A stretch of DNA of 64,000 nucleotides from contig CAJNOI010000003.1 of NCBI GenBank assembly GCA_905250115.1, positions 927,406 to 991,405 of the forward strand. Reading direction: 5' to 3'. Positions 23,278-36,319 of this stretch are shown piece by piece. The DNA comes from Adineta steineri (taxonomy: Eukaryota; Rotifera; Eurotatoria; Adinetida; Adinetidae). The position numbers were made by a program, and so were the translations under genes. How positions within the stretch are numbered: the first letter of the stretch is position 1; each line of letters begins with the position of its first letter. The notes below the pieces were generated by a model. The model was not told the DNA's origin and did no database searches. It saw only the letters and a list, made by a program, of their open reading frames with translations.

Positions 23278-25615
23278 TTATTTAATGGATGATGGAGGTG
23301 TTTCAAGAATATAATTAAATAATGTTTTATGTTTATCCAGACGAGAGGGATAACTCACAAGATATTTATATAAAATTCCAACTGTTGCTTTTTCAACTTT
23401 CAAATATTCATAAACTTTAATGAATGAGTAAAATAAATTTTCATCATGAAAAGCAGCATAAATTAGTGGACGTCTAGCTTCGGATGCAGCCATTAATTGA
23501 ATAATTGCTAAAAATAAATAATTGCAAAATAATATTTATTCAATATTTAGAGTAAAATTGTACCTTTCAGTTCTTTATCACCATTAAATACACCACAACC
23601 CCAGTTTCCAGTGGCAATACCAAATTCAAAACCGGGCTCTTTTTCCAATGGACGAAAGCTAGCGTAAGCTTTGATTAATTCACGATCAACATTTTCCTTT
23701 TCATATTGTGTTGATGGATCACGAAAATAAATTGCATCCATAGCTACTAAATGACACCATTTTCGGCCCCAGTTATCTCTAAAAATCAAAAACAAATGTT
23801 AACAGTCACTCAATGTTAAAAAGAAACAATGATATAAATTTTATTGACAATGTTTCTTACTTTGGTGTAGTATCTCTATAATCGCCAGCGAATTGAAATG
23901 AATTTGCATAACCTGTGTATGATGAATATCGTTCACAACCAATCAAGAATATACATTCGTTATCTTTCATTACTTCACAAACAAGTAGACTAACAAGCAT
24001 CTCAGGACTAATACTAAAACGAATCTCTTCTTGTACACAACCTGATCCTAAAACACCACCACCCTAGTATATTTATAAAATAATTTCATCATAGAATGAC
24101 ATAATTATTCGGATACTTACAATATATTTATTAGCAAAATCAACCTACAAAAGGATTTATTTAGTAATAAAAAAAAGTCGTATAATTCTCTTTACTTGTA
24201 ATACATTCTTGATATCTTCAATTTTTTTTTCTTTTGTCAAACACAATTGAGAGAGACCTGTTTTTGAATTGGACCAATTTGGATAGGACTCTTTAGGTAA
24301 TTCATATCGTTGAATAGTAATGACACCACTAGGCACTAAAACATATAACTATTATAACAAAGAGTAACAAAATTGTTATAAGAATACTTGTTTCTGTAAT
24401 ACGTCGAAAGTAGTTTAAAATACATTTGAGTTTTTCAATGTTTTCTGGGGGGCCTTTTTGATATAATCTTCAAAATGAAATAAATAGTAGGCTGTGGAGT
24501 ACAAAACTATGAAAATAAATATTTTTACCTATGAAAGTTTGGTTCTTGAAAGTTCTCATGTTGCTTTTCTTCATCATAAACAGTTGGAAATAAACAGAAA
24601 AATGAACAAGCTAATAATGAAGCAGCTTGTTGTTGCGACATTGTAAGTGAGTAATTTGATTTCTGGCGTAACAATGGTGGCGTCTGAAGTATATTAATTT
24701 TCAAATGTAAGAATACAAAAGAATAAAGAAAGAGCTACTTGAGTAAAATTTTTGTCAACATCTAGTGCAAATGTACAGATATTGGGTAGAACAGTCCACA
24801 TAAAGTATCTAGAGTCTTCTTTCGAAAAAACCTATTTAGAATTACATTTATTTCTTTTTATATATAAGTGAAATAGTCTACCTTGTTTATGAGCTTAGCG
24901 AAGTTATCCATATTATAGTTATTTTGAGCGCAGTTTCTAATTGTGTTCTAGAATAATACTTCATTGACTAGAGTTTTAAAAAAATAGATTTCGAATTATT
25001 ACTTTTAAATCTCTAAAATTTGCTTTTTTATTTTCACATTTTTGTTTGAGTTGGTTTAATGCAAGACAAATACGTTGCCACATAGGCTGTCCATTGTTCT
25101 TTTAATTATTAGAAAATCATGTGAAAAGTGAAATAAGAATTTATTCAACATACAGTCATATACTGAGGTGAACACGGCATACGAATATGACCTATATTCC
25201 ATATATCATGGTAATTATTTGAATCATTGATTGGCTATTCGAAAACAAAAGAGAAATGATCTTTCTTTCACAAAAATACTTACGGCGATCATAAATTTAC
25301 AATTTTGATCCTGTATTTTTTCCATGTCTTTCATCGAAGGAGGTTGAGAACAACTATTAACAATACTGTTCAAGGATGTAACCTAGAATACAGTCTGTTG
25401 AGGTGAGGAATAAAGATTCATAAAAAAAATAATTTGATTACGTCGTCATGAATTGCATCATCAACGGATAAATTATGATTTATTCCAGTGTCTATAGTTT
25501 ATTTTATTTAAAAATCGTAGACAAAATTTTATGAACTCGACTTACTTTCGTTAGGATTTGTTTCACGAATGTTTTGTCGTCTATCTTGTGGTGGATCGAT
25601 GTGTCGTCTAGCCAT
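23278..25615 (-). CDS. Poly(ADP-ribose) glycohydrolase, copy 1
   Basis: Fourteen short exons, ATG at 25615 and TAA at 23278, splice without a break into about 533 residues; I checked phase at each junction. The accessory helical domain includes PPLLRQKSNYSLTMSQQQAA and EKLKCILNYFRRITE. The catalytic macrodomain follows with [20 protein letters not shown], where the paired Glu (about residues 330-331) correspond to the catalytic Glu pair of animal PARG. Next come FLIGCERYSSYTGYANSFQF, a GNWGCGVF loop (about 443-450), and the C-terminal [14 protein letters not shown] segment. It should hydrolyse ribose-ribose bonds of poly(ADP-ribose), removing marks made by PARPs after DNA damage. The N-terminus is short (about 40 residues) with basic residues and no long regulatory region. 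First of three adjacent same-strand paralogues. Confidence 0.93.
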
Positions 25616-26196
25616 AGTATTACGTGAAATTATCTTAATAATTCAGCGCAAAATTCTGTGAACTAAGAAGAGAAGAAAAAATGTATGTTTGCAACGTTTA
25701 AAAACGTGATTTGTGTGTGCAGTATGCAAATAATACAATTTTTCTCTTTCTAAGGAAGAAAGAGAACAACCCGAAGTCACTTTTATTTAAATGAGATCGA
25801 AAAAATTTAACACTCAAAGGTATAAAATTGTCGTTTAATGAAAAAGGAAAGTTGTTAGAATTTAAATATTATATAGATAACAATAAATAAGTCGTTGTGA
25901 AATCAGCATTCAATCCGTTCTTGTAAGTAGAATTTGCATATTTAAATATTTTTTTCAATATCGAATTACTTGAATAGATGTATTCAATTTATAATAGACG
26001 TCTCAGTTTTGTGATGCAATCGGTTACATATTAAGAATAGGCTGTTCTTTCAAGATGATTTCAACCTTTTTGAAAAAGAATATTATGTAGCTACAAAGAA
26101 ATGAAGCAATGTCTTGTATCGATGTTTAAATTAATTTAAGCACAAATAAATATATGTTTATTTTCTTGAATATCTTATATTGAATCGATAAAAGTA

Positions 26197-28546
26197 TTAT
26201 TTAAGAAATGAAACAGGTGTATTTAGAATATATTCAAATAGTGTTCCTCGCTCTACTTGAGTAAGATATTGTTGAATGTATTGATATAAATCTGCCACTG
26301 TTGCTTTTTGATCTTTCAAATACTCATAAACAACATTAAATGAGTTTACTAAATTTTTATTACGATATGCTGCATAAATAAGTGGACGTTTAGCTTCAGA
26401 AGCAGCCATCCATTGAATAATTGCTAGTAAAAAACATCAAGAATGAAAATTATTTAAATGCTGTTTAATATGTACCTTTCAAATATCTATCACCATTGAA
26501 TGCACCACAACCCCAGTTTCCTGTAGTAATACCAAACTCATAATTAGGACCTCTTCCCAATGGATAAAAGCTAGTGTAAGCTTTGATTAATTCACGATCG
26601 ACAGCTTTTATATTATATTGTTTTGATGAATCACGAAAGTAAATTGCATCCATTGCTACTAAATGACACCATTTTCGACCCCACGTATCTCTAAAAAAAC
26701 AATGATATAAATTTCATTGACAATATTTCTTACTTCGGTGTAGGATCTCTATAATCTCCAGCAAATTGAAATGAATTTGCATAACCTTTGTATGATGAAT
26801 ATTGTTCACAACCAATCAGGAATATACATTCATTATCTTCCATGACTTCACAAACAAGTAGACTAACAAGCATTTCAGGACTAATACTAAAACGAATCTC
26901 TTCTTGTACACAACCTGATCCTAAAACACCACCACCCTAGTATATTCATAAAACATTTTCATCATAGAAAGACATCATTATTTGGATACTTACAATATAT
27001 TTATTAGCAAAATCAGCCTAGAAAAATCATTATGAATGAATATATAGATGACTTAACAGTATTTTACTTGTAACGTATTCTGAACTTCTTCAATTTTTTT
27101 ACTCGTTGTTAGATGTAAATCACAGAGAGATGTATGTGACTTGTGCCATAATGGTAAACATTGCTTTGGTAAAGAAAACCGTCGAATAGTAATAACACCA
27201 TTAGGCACTAAATAATATAAATGTTATAGCAAAAAAAGTATTGAAATTATCATGTACGTACTTTCTTCGGTAATACGTCGAAAGTAATGTAAAATACATT
27301 TGAGTTTTTCAATGTTTTTTGGATGTCCTGTTTTATATAATCTTTAAATTAATATGAATTTAATACGTATAGATTGAGAAACATATATTTACGAAATAAA
27401 ATTTGCATGTGGAAAACTACTAAATTTATTTCTGCGTTTTGAATAAGAACGATTTGGGAATAAACAAAAAAATGAACAAGCTAATAATGAAGCAGCTTGT
27501 TTTTGTGACATTGTTACTGATCGATTCGATCCTGTACGTAATAAAGGTGGTGGCTAAAATCAAGAATATTTCGAATTTAATAAGAAAATACGAAAAATTA
27601 ATACTTGAGGACAAACTAAACCAACATTTAATGCAAGACTACAAATATTAGATAGAACAGTCGACATAAAATGACGACGTTCATCTATTGAATAAATCTT
27701 AAAATAAATAGAAAGTATTTTCAATGTGTTATGTGAAAAATATATACTCTACTTCATTTATTAGTTTTTCTAGAGAGTTCATATCACAACGATGTCTAAT
27801 GCAATTTTGAATTGTTTCCTATTAATATAGTATTTAATTAAATATGAAGAAAATCAAACATTGTATTTACTGTTAGATTTTCTACAGTAGCTGTATCAGT
27901 ATCACACATATTCTTAAGTTCGATCAATGATTTACAAATTAATGACCATACAGGTTTTTTATCTTTCTTAATAAACAAAAATAAAAAAATAATATTTTAG
28001 AAAACTAAATCTTTATTAATCACAGTTGTATTATGTGGTGAGCATGGCATATGAACATGATTCATATCTCCTCGATGACTATAATTATTTTGACAGTAAA
28101 TTGATGTAGGTTCACGTTCAGGATGTGTTGGATCAAATTTGAATGGCTTTTATTAAACAGATATATATTATTTTTATAAAAGTTAAATCTCTTACGGATA
28201 TCATAAATATAGAATTTTCATCTTGAATTTGTTCCATATCCATTACATGAGGTGGATCTGGACAAATATTTATAATATCATCAAAAGATACACCCTAAAA
28301 TAGAGTATTCAGAGTAGAAAAGCAATAGATTGTAGATCTTGCATGGGATAATATCTCATCAGTAGTATCTTCATCTTCAACGTTAGGATCATCTATGTTC
28401 ACATCAGGGTCTATAGATTCATTAAATATATGTCAAATAAATATCCGTTAGAAAGATATATGCAGTGATAACTTACTTTCTTCTGATCCCGTTTCAGAAT
28501 TATTGGATTCTGCTTGCTCTTGAGGGCTTGAATTTCGAGCAGCCAT
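26197..28546 (-). CDS. Poly(ADP-ribose) glycohydrolase, copy 2
   Basis: ATG at 28546 and TAA at 26197, with the same 14-exon plan as copy 1, giving about 555-560 residues. The signature [16 protein letters not shown] is present with both catalytic Glu, as are [40 protein letters not shown] and the C-terminal AASEAKRPLIYAAY. The acidic N-terminus (…DPDVNIDDPNVEDEDTTDE…) differs from the other copies. The second intron appears to use a GC donor (CAT|GCAAGA): the GT used at the equivalent place in copies 1 and 3 is absent, and the frame only fits with this donor. Exons and introns are otherwise conserved with copies 1 and 3, which indicates recent tandem duplication followed by divergence. It should be an active PAR-degrading enzyme. 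Confidence 0.92.
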
Positions 28547-28701
28547 CTTACGATAGTTTTCTACAAATTTATAAATCTAGAAATCAAAGCAAAAAACCAT
28601 TTATATGCATTTGTAATGTTTGTCAAAAATGTCATTTATTTGTTTTTAAACGAATGCAAATAAAATATTTCAAAAGCAAACAGAAGATTATGAATTATTC
28701 G

Positions 28702-31362
28702 TTAGAGTTTTGAGTTTTCATGAATTTTATCAAGAATATATTCAAATAGAGTTAATTGCCTAGATCGTTGAGAATATCGATCAAGATAACCATATAACTG
28801 AGCTACCGTAGCACGTTGTTTCTTCAAAATATCGTAAATTTCATAAAAAGTCTCAATTAACTTTTTATCACCAAACGCTGCATAGATTAAGGGTCGTCCA
28901 GCTACGGAAGCAGCCATCCACTGAATAATTGCTAAAAATTTATAATGAAAATAATGTATTCATTCTTTTTTCTATAAATAATTCATACCTTTCAATTGTT
29001 TATCACCATTGAATGCACCACAACCCCAGTTTCCTGTAGTAATACCAAACTCATAATTCGATCCTTTTCCTAATGGACGAAAGCTTGTGAAAGCTTTAAT
29101 TAATTCACGATCGATAGCTTTCATGTTATATTGTGTTGATGGATCACGAAAGTAAATTGCATCCATTGCTACTAAGTGACACCATTTTCGACCCCAGTTA
29201 TCTCTAAGCATGATAAAGTGTCAACAGTCACTCAAAGTTAAAAAATACAATGTTTCTTACTTTGGTGTAGTATCTTTATAATCTCCATCGAATTGAAATG
29301 AATGTGCATAGCCTCTGTATGATGAATATTGTTCACAACCAATCAAGAATATACATTCATTATCTTCCATTACTTCACAAACAAGTAGACTAACAAGCAT
29401 CTCAGGACAAATACTAAAACGAATTTCTTCTTGTACACATCCTGATCCTAAAACACCACCACCCTAATATATTCATAAAATAATTTCATCATAGAATGAT
29501 ATGATTATTTGGATACTTACAATATATTTATTAGCAAAATCAGCCTACAAAAATCATTATAAATGAATATATAGATGACTGAACAGTATTTTACTTGTAG
29601 TGTATTCTGAACTTCTTCGATTTTTTTGCTCGTTGTTAGATGTAAATCACCGAGATTTATACTTGAATTACGCCATGAAGGATAAGATTCTGATGGTAAC
29701 ATATAACGTTGAAAGGTAATAACGCCATTTGGCACTAAATATTGAAAATGACATAAAAAATGATAGTAAAAGTTATTTTATACTAACTCTTTTCTGTAAC
29801 ACGTCGAAAATAATTTAAAATACATTTGAGCTTTTCCATCTTTTGTGGAGGGCCATTTGCATACAATCTTGAAAATTGTTCATATATAGATGTTTTATAA
29901 TAAACTATCAAATCATATATTTACCTATCAAAATTAGGATTCTGATAATTATCTGCATCTTGTGGTTGTTTTCGGTTCGAACTATTTGGAAACAAACAGA
30001 AAAATGAACAAGCTAATAATGAAGCAGCTTGTTTTTGTGACATTGTCACCGATCGATTCGATCCTATACGTAATAAAGGTGGTGCCTGCAACCAAATAAA
30101 TATCAGATTTTCTTATAAGGAGAGAATGTATAGATGTACCTGTGGACACACTGCTTCAAGAGTTAAAACAAGATCACACATTTTAGGAAGTGTAACGCGC
30201 AAGAATCTATCTTTTTCTTCTTGTGAGTACGCCTTCAAGTAATAATGAATTCATTTTATGATTAATTTAGTATGTAACTCACTTTTTCGATCAGTTTTTT
30301 CAGACATGTCATGTCATATCGAAATCCAGTACAAGCTTGAATGGTATTCTAGCAATTTAATTCGTTTATTTAAGTTAAAAAATTGAGTGAAACTCATTAC
30401 TTCTAGATCTGCGAATGTCGCCAAGCCGTCATTACATTTGTTTTTTAGAGGATTCAACCATTGACGAATGATAGACCACATGGGTTGTCCTTGTCTCTTC
30501 ATTATTAAAAAGTTATGTACAAACAACAGAAAAATTATTCGAACTTACATCAACATATTTTGGTGAACATGGCATACGAAGATGATTTTCATCCCACCGA
30601 TCGTCATAACCATTTCCCACATTGATTGGATTTGGTGCGCGATCTGGTTGAGACGGATTATATTTGAAGGACTGTACAAATAATTAACAATTCGTTCTGT
30701 AATAATTCTACTTACTTCAATCATAAATATAGAATTTTCATTTCCAATAACTTGCATATCTTCTACTTGCGGTGGCTGAGAACATATGTTAGTAATACTT
30801 TCAAATGATGCACCCTATAAAAAATATTTAGAAGAAAGTAAAACACGGTCTAACTTACTCGAGATGCTGTTGCACCAGCTTGGGCTCCGTTTTCAAAAGC
30901 GTCAATATCTATATTATTCAATTTACAATATAAATATAAATTATGTTGAAACAGTTCGATTTTTAAATATATATTCATGATAAAAAACATACTTTCTTCT
31001 TCTATTGGCTCTGGTCCTTTATTATCAAATCTTCCTAGACGTTGTGGCGTTTGCTTTTGTTCATGATTACCAAATCTTTCTGGTTGTTGTGGTGCTTGCT
31101 TTGGTTCATGATTACCAAATCTTTCTGGTTGTTGTGGTGCTTGCTTCGGTTCATGATTATCATGTCTTCCTGGAGGTGGCATTTGCCTAGGTTCATGACT
31201 ATCATGTTTTCCTGGGTGTTGTGGCGTTTGATTTGATTCATGTTTATTATAACTTCCTCGATGTTGTGAGCCTCGATCTGCAGACATGTGTCGAGTATCT
31301 GGCTCAGATCCTTTTCGTTGTGCTTCCCTTGTAGAATTAGGTGCACTTTGAACGCATCCCAT
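28702..31362 (-). CDS. Poly(ADP-ribose) glycohydrolase, copy 3, acylated N-terminus
   Basis: ATG at 31362; the first exon (31362-30993) ends at a GTATGT donor, and 13 further exons run to the stop at 28702, about 650 residues in all. The catalytic half is intact ([38 protein letters not shown]). The N-terminus is unusual. It begins MGCVQSAPNS, which fits the Gly2 N-myristoylation rule with Cys3 available for palmitoylation, as in Src-family kinases. About five copies of a 15-residue hydrophilic repeat (RFGNHEPKQAPQQPE) follow before the PARG core. This predicts a membrane-tethered PAR hydrolase with a flexible stalk. The encoded repeat corresponds to a 45-bp tandem repeat at about 31014-31251. 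Copies 1, 2 and 4 lack this extension. Confidence 0.92.
31014..31251. repeat. 45-bp coding tandem repeat in PARG copy 3
   Basis: About five in-frame 45-bp units encode the 15-residue repeat (consensus RF.NHEPKQAPQQPE on the minus strand). The two central units are nearly identical; the outer ones have diverged (KHDSHEPRQMPPPG and YNKHESNQTPQHPG). Its length is likely to vary between alleles. Confidence 0.85.
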
Positions 31363-32294
31363 TAGTTAAGAAATATAATGTATTATTGTAATAAAATTCA
31401 ACGAAAAATAAACGAATGCTTGCAAAAAAATTATGAAAAAATGTTTCTTCCTAGCTCTATGTCAATATTTTTTCTCATTCTCTTTCTATGTTTTTAGTGA
31501 AATTTTTAAGGACGTAAATCATTTTTTTCTTCTCGACTCGCGTAAGCATGGCTTTTTATGATAAGAAAAAAAAATACATGTCTGAGACATCGACAAAAGA
31601 AAGAGAAACAACACATAACATCTTGCCTTCGCAGAATTTACAAAATTTCTATAGTAATGTATACAAATTTATACAGATTAATTGAGATACAGAAATATTA
31701 TTTGAAAGCTCTATCGATACGGTAATCATATGAATAGTATTTAAGAACTATAAATAATTAAAAGTATTTTATAAGTTTAATAAAATTTTTAGCAACATCA
31801 TTTAAAAAACCAGTAATAAATTATGCAGAGAACTAACGATATTATTTTGTCATTTTTATCAGAATATGATTCATTCAAATTAACAATCATATCGCTTATC
31901 TATGGACCAAAAAATGATTAAATCAAATTTAGGTATTCGTTAAATATAACATTCTTGACTTCTGAGTTTCATCTATCAATAAGAGTAGACATAACAACTC
32001 TATTAAATTTAAGTGTAAATACTAAATATAATTCTTCTACTTTAATCGAATGCACATATATACCTGATTATATAGACTCTCTAGCTAAGAATTTGATCGA
32101 AACAATTGACTAAATAAATTATTATCTTCATATAATTCACACATTGAAAATAGCAACTTTTTCAAATTTCGAAAAGAAAAAATTACTTCAAAAAAGAAGG
32201 AGAGAGAGTATCGAAAAACAGTAACATGACAGTTTTCACATAGATAAAAATTCATTGTCAAAAAAGATGTTCAATAATTAAATTTATACAATAT
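31363..32294. other. Intergenic stretch, putative PARG copy 3 promoter side
   Basis: No exon is recognised. It lies upstream of PARG copy 3 and downstream of the lactonase 3' end, both on the minus strand. No core promoter element could be placed with confidence. Confidence 0.45.
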
Positions 32295-33491
32295 CTATGG
32301 AATTAAGAATTTTATGCAAGTTGGTTTGCTCACATGAGCAGACACATCGGTTTTTGTCAGCTTTCCTGTAATTTGATCAATCGAAAATACCACTAAATTA
32401 TTCGAATCTTGATTAGCCACAATTAAATGCATTCCGTTTGGCAGGATGTTAAAATTTCGAGGTGTACGCCCTTGTACATTTATGTGTTGTATAATAGTTA
32501 GAAGTCCAGTGGTTTTATCAACTTGAAAAACAGCTATAGAGTCATGACCACGATTCGATGCATAAAGAAATTTACCCGATACTGGATGGAGAAGAAGCTC
32601 CGCAGCATAATTGATCAATGTAAAATTTGGTGGTAATGTTGAAATGGTTTGAATTGCTCTTAGGCTAGGATAATATTTGAAAACAGTAATTGATGATGTC
32701 AATTCGTTCATTACATAAACATAACTTCCATCTTCACTGAATATTAAATGTCTAGGACCATTACCCGCTTGTACCGATTTTGTAACGTACAATTTTTTTA
32801 ATGTTCCAGAAGTTGGTAAAAATCGATATACGTACAGTTCATCTGAACCTAAGTCAGCACTTATAGCATTTTCTTCTTTCTTATCTAGCAAAATACAATG
32901 AGGATGAGATGATGTTTGACTTTCAAGATCAATCGAGGATCCGTTTTGTTGATAAACTCCATCCGTTGGTTGAATATGCCCATTTTCACCCTCAAACGGT
33001 AACACAGCTATAGTGCCACTCATATAATTCGCAACAAAAATATATCGACCTATTTTATTCGATGAAAGATGGATTGGATAACTTCCATAAGACGATTGTT
33101 GATTGACTAATGTCAATTGGCCCGTTTGTATTGAATTAATTTTGAACGCATTTACTTTTCCTTCATTCAGTTCGTTGACAGATAAAATGTATTTTTTCGA
33201 GGGATGAATTAGTATGTACGTCGGATGAGGTGTAATTGCAACGAGTCCCAATGGTTTTAGTGATAAATTATTACTATCAAATGCAAATGCATAAATACCT
33301 TTACTATCAGTGTCATTCCTGCCGGTGTATGTACCGACATATATCAAGATGGATGCATTGTCTACTGGTCGTTCTCGAGACCAAGCATTCGATGAACCTA
33401 ACAATTAGAATATTTTCTTCGATATTCTGAAAAGTTTATAACATTGTGAGATCTTACTGATAACAAACGCTATGAGTAACAAAAGGAACAT
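32295..33491 (-). CDS. Secreted seven-bladed lactonase-family protein
   Basis: A 34-nt first exon (33491-33458, MFLLLLIAFVI) is joined across a 60-bp intron (donor GTAAGA, acceptor TTGTTAG) to one uninterrupted 1.1 kb exon (33397-32295), giving 378 residues. The leader MFLLLLIAFVISSSNA is a clear signal peptide. The body has the repeated motifs of the lactonase/6-phosphogluconolactonase propeller family (YVGTYTG near the start, ITPHPTYILIHPSKKYI, SSHPHCILLD, GNGPRHLIFSEDGSYVYVMNE, GRTPRNFNILPNGMHLIVAN). The bacterial and fungal family has members acting on 6-phosphogluconolactone or related lactones; here secretion makes a role in the pentose phosphate pathway unlikely. The intron-free body, beside genes split every 80 bp, suggests horizontal acquisition with a later-added leader exon. 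Confidence 0.85.
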
Positions 33492-33865
33492 GAAATCGAA
33501 TATGAAAGATGATAAATCATCACTATTTTAATATACGCATATATATAAAGGTCACCCTGTAAATATCATTAGTAATACTTTGTAATCCATCAAAATACAC
33601 GAAATAACATGTCCTTAATAGTACCATTTTGTGTTCTACTTTCAATAAAAACAAACTTTGATCCTCAATACACGAAGGTAAATGTAGCATGTGAGAGTCT
33701 TATTTTTACCCTACATCCTCCCATAGTCTCTTTAAACTTTTAGAAAAGTAAATATTTAGATGTATCTATGTTTATTTTAAAAATAGAAAAAAAAATTCAT
33801 TTATTATAAGTTAACATTTGACAAACTAAATCTATTACATTCTATTTTTTAATGCATAGAGATTA
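33492..33865. other. Intergenic stretch
   Basis: No gene is seen. It contains the 5' flank of the lactonase gene and the 3' flank of the F-box gene, both read leftwards. Confidence 0.45.
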
Positions 33866-35541
33866 TTAAATATCATCATAATCAAAAAGAATTTGAGCAT
33901 TTGGAAAGAGATAATGAATTTCTTCATTATTTAAGATATTTTTTTCATCATAAAAATGAACCATTTGTAAAAGTTTAATACGAACTAATGCATTCATAAT
34001 AAAATTCTTGTCATGTTCATGTGTTAAAATTTCACGATACAATGAACGTCCAATATACATTTGTAAATAAATTAAATTAGGTAAAAGATGAAGAAAACGA
34101 TGAAAGATTTCATAATTATCATATTGTGATCGTGCAAGAAAGGAAAATTTTGTAACTGATAATAGTTGTACAGTACGATTTAAAAGAAAACTATCATTTA
34201 AATGAGGAATATTTCTAAGTCGTTCATTTTCATATTCAAATTCTGGTAAATGAATTGGATCAGTTAGTTCAAGTGTTTTTAAATTTAAAAATGTTTTTTC
34301 AATAAATTGAAATGTTTCTAATGTTAATGGTGTTGTCGTAATCAATGAAAGTGTATGAACATGTTCAAAACAGAGTGAAACTGATCGATTCGATACCCAA
34401 GATGAAATAAAATCATTTGAAAGATGTTTGAACTAAATATACAAACAAAAAAATATATAAGTAATTCAATAAAATCAAATTTTACTCGATCAGATTTATA
34501 TGGTAATGTAAATATTGTCTTTTGATGAGCATGAGTATCATTCCAAAATATAATAGGATTAAATTTTTGCCATGTTGTACTTCGAAATGTTTCAATATCT
34601 AATGGATTACTATAAACAGCAGTTGAATGAATAATTATATCTAATGATGATAAACATGGCATTTTATTTAATAAACCATTTTCAAGTCGTTTGCCATCGA
34701 TTATATAATACATTAAATCAATATTAATTGTTAAACATTCAATTGTCGATCCAAAAGTAGAAAAGAAATTTTCTAAATGATCAAAATATTTTGTACAACC
34801 AATAAAAGTAACACGATAGAGTTTGTTATGTGTGATTACACTATCAAGATTAGGTTTTGGTTGAACTAAACGTTCCTCAGTTCGAAATTTAACCTAGAAA
34901 TAAAGTTATATAAATAATGAGAAAGGAAAAACATTTTTATTTACTTTTAATTCTTGAAGATTAGGTAAATGTTCAATTAGTGCAAATACTCGATGCATTC
35001 CTTCAAGTTCAATTGAAAGATATGTTAATAGTGTACAAATATTTATGTCATCATAATCAAAATAAATAAAACGACCAGTAATATTAAGATATTCATATTG
35101 TGAATCAGATTGAAATAATTGATTAGCTATATCTCCCTTTCCATGAGGATATGTAAATGTAATCCAAAGTTGTTTGACATGTTGTTGAATATGATCAAGT
35201 CCTTCTTTTAATATATCCGTAGTCCAATCTGAACTAATAACATGCATAGATTGAATATCCGATGATGATAAATATTGCGAAATATTAGCTAGATATTTAT
35301 CTTGTAAACGAAGTGCAATAAGATTCTGTTGACTGAATAAATTAGGTACATAAGTTTGAATCCATTGTTCAGATTCTTGAGATATATCAACATGTGATAT
35401 AAATGATTGAATCAATGCTTGAATTCGAAACGATTTTATTTCAGAAAATATTTGGATTAAATGCGAAGATTTTATATATTGAAATATATATAAAAAAAGT
35501 TCGTTGGGTAAATCAAGTAATTGTGTTTTTATCATCATCAT
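33866..35541 (-). CDS. F-box protein of the divergent rotifer type
   Basis: Three exons (35541-34945, 34893-34486, 34432-33866), all joined in phase 0 across about 50-bp introns, give 523 residues. An F-box-like motif begins at residue 8 (LLDLPNELFLYIFQYIKSSH), the segment that would bind Skp1 in an SCF ubiquitin ligase. The remainder is Leu/Ile-rich with irregular leucine-rich-repeat character (LPNLQELK, LKTLELTDPIHLPEFE, LLPNLIYLQMYIG), the expected substrate-binding part. Start: the first of three consecutive Met codons. The gene looks complete and undamaged. Target proteins are unknown. Confidence 0.8.
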
Positions 35542-36030
35542 CTAGAAGAAGAAACAAAAAAAAACAGTCGACCTTTTATTCTCAAAGAAAATTCATATGA
35601 CTTTTAAATTTTCTTCTATTCATCATGTCTATACATATCTACATTTTATCTTTTCTTTTGTTGATATATATATGTATAGGCACACATCCAGTAACATTTG
35701 TTTACCTTGAAATAGTCTCTTTCTTTCTTTCTATACTTTTGTGTGTATGTCTACATTTTCTTGATAAGTTTTATTAAGAAAAAACAAAATTTTCTTAACT
35801 AAAAATCCAATAATTCTTTTATATTCATTGATACAAGATTTGTTTCGAAATCATGTAAAATGAATACGACGTTTATCCTATTTAATAAATAATTAAAACT
35901 TTGAAAGAAATTTATTTACTTGTGAAAATTCATCAGTATAAAACCCTTTGGAAATCTTTTTTGGATCCATATCACAAAAATAGATTATCTATATAAAGTA
36001 TCATTCAATGATCGATAAAATTTTCTTCCC
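35542..36030. other. Intergenic stretch
   Basis: AT-rich, with pyrimidine-rich runs upstream of the F-box gene. No exon is recognised. Confidence 0.4.
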
Positions 36031-36294
36031 TAAGAGGCATTGCACCTAAGCCACGACCGATTACAGCAGAACGATGCTCAATCAATCTCACCGATTTGGC
36101 TGATATTTTTATAGTAGNNNNNNNNNNNNNNNNNNNNNNNNNNNNNNNNNNNNNNNNNNNNNNNNNNNNNNNNNNNNNNNNNNNNNNNNNNNNNNNNNNN
36201 NNNNNNNNNNNNNNNNNCTACTATAAAAATATCAGCCAAATCGGTGAGATTGATTGAGCATCGTCGGTCGTGGCTTGCGTGCAATGTCTCCTAA
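36031..36294. repeat. Inverted repeat flanking a 100-N gap
   Basis: The 87 bases left of the gap (36031-36117) and 77 bases right of it (36218-36294) are reverse complements over nearly their full length, for example CTACTATAAAAATATCAGCC directly right of the gap. The right arm lacks an 11-base segment. The N run is exactly 100 (36118-36217). Either a real foldback element or palindrome stopped the assembly, or two haplotype ends were joined wrongly. Confidence 0.9.
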
Positions 36295-36319
36295 AAAGAA
36301 AATAATTATAAAATGAAAT

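Noticed and set aside
31005..31236. Plus-strand open frames opposite PARG copy 3 exon 1
   Set aside because: They arise from the 45-bp repeat read on the other strand; there is no domain, and the minus-strand exon is clearly the real one.
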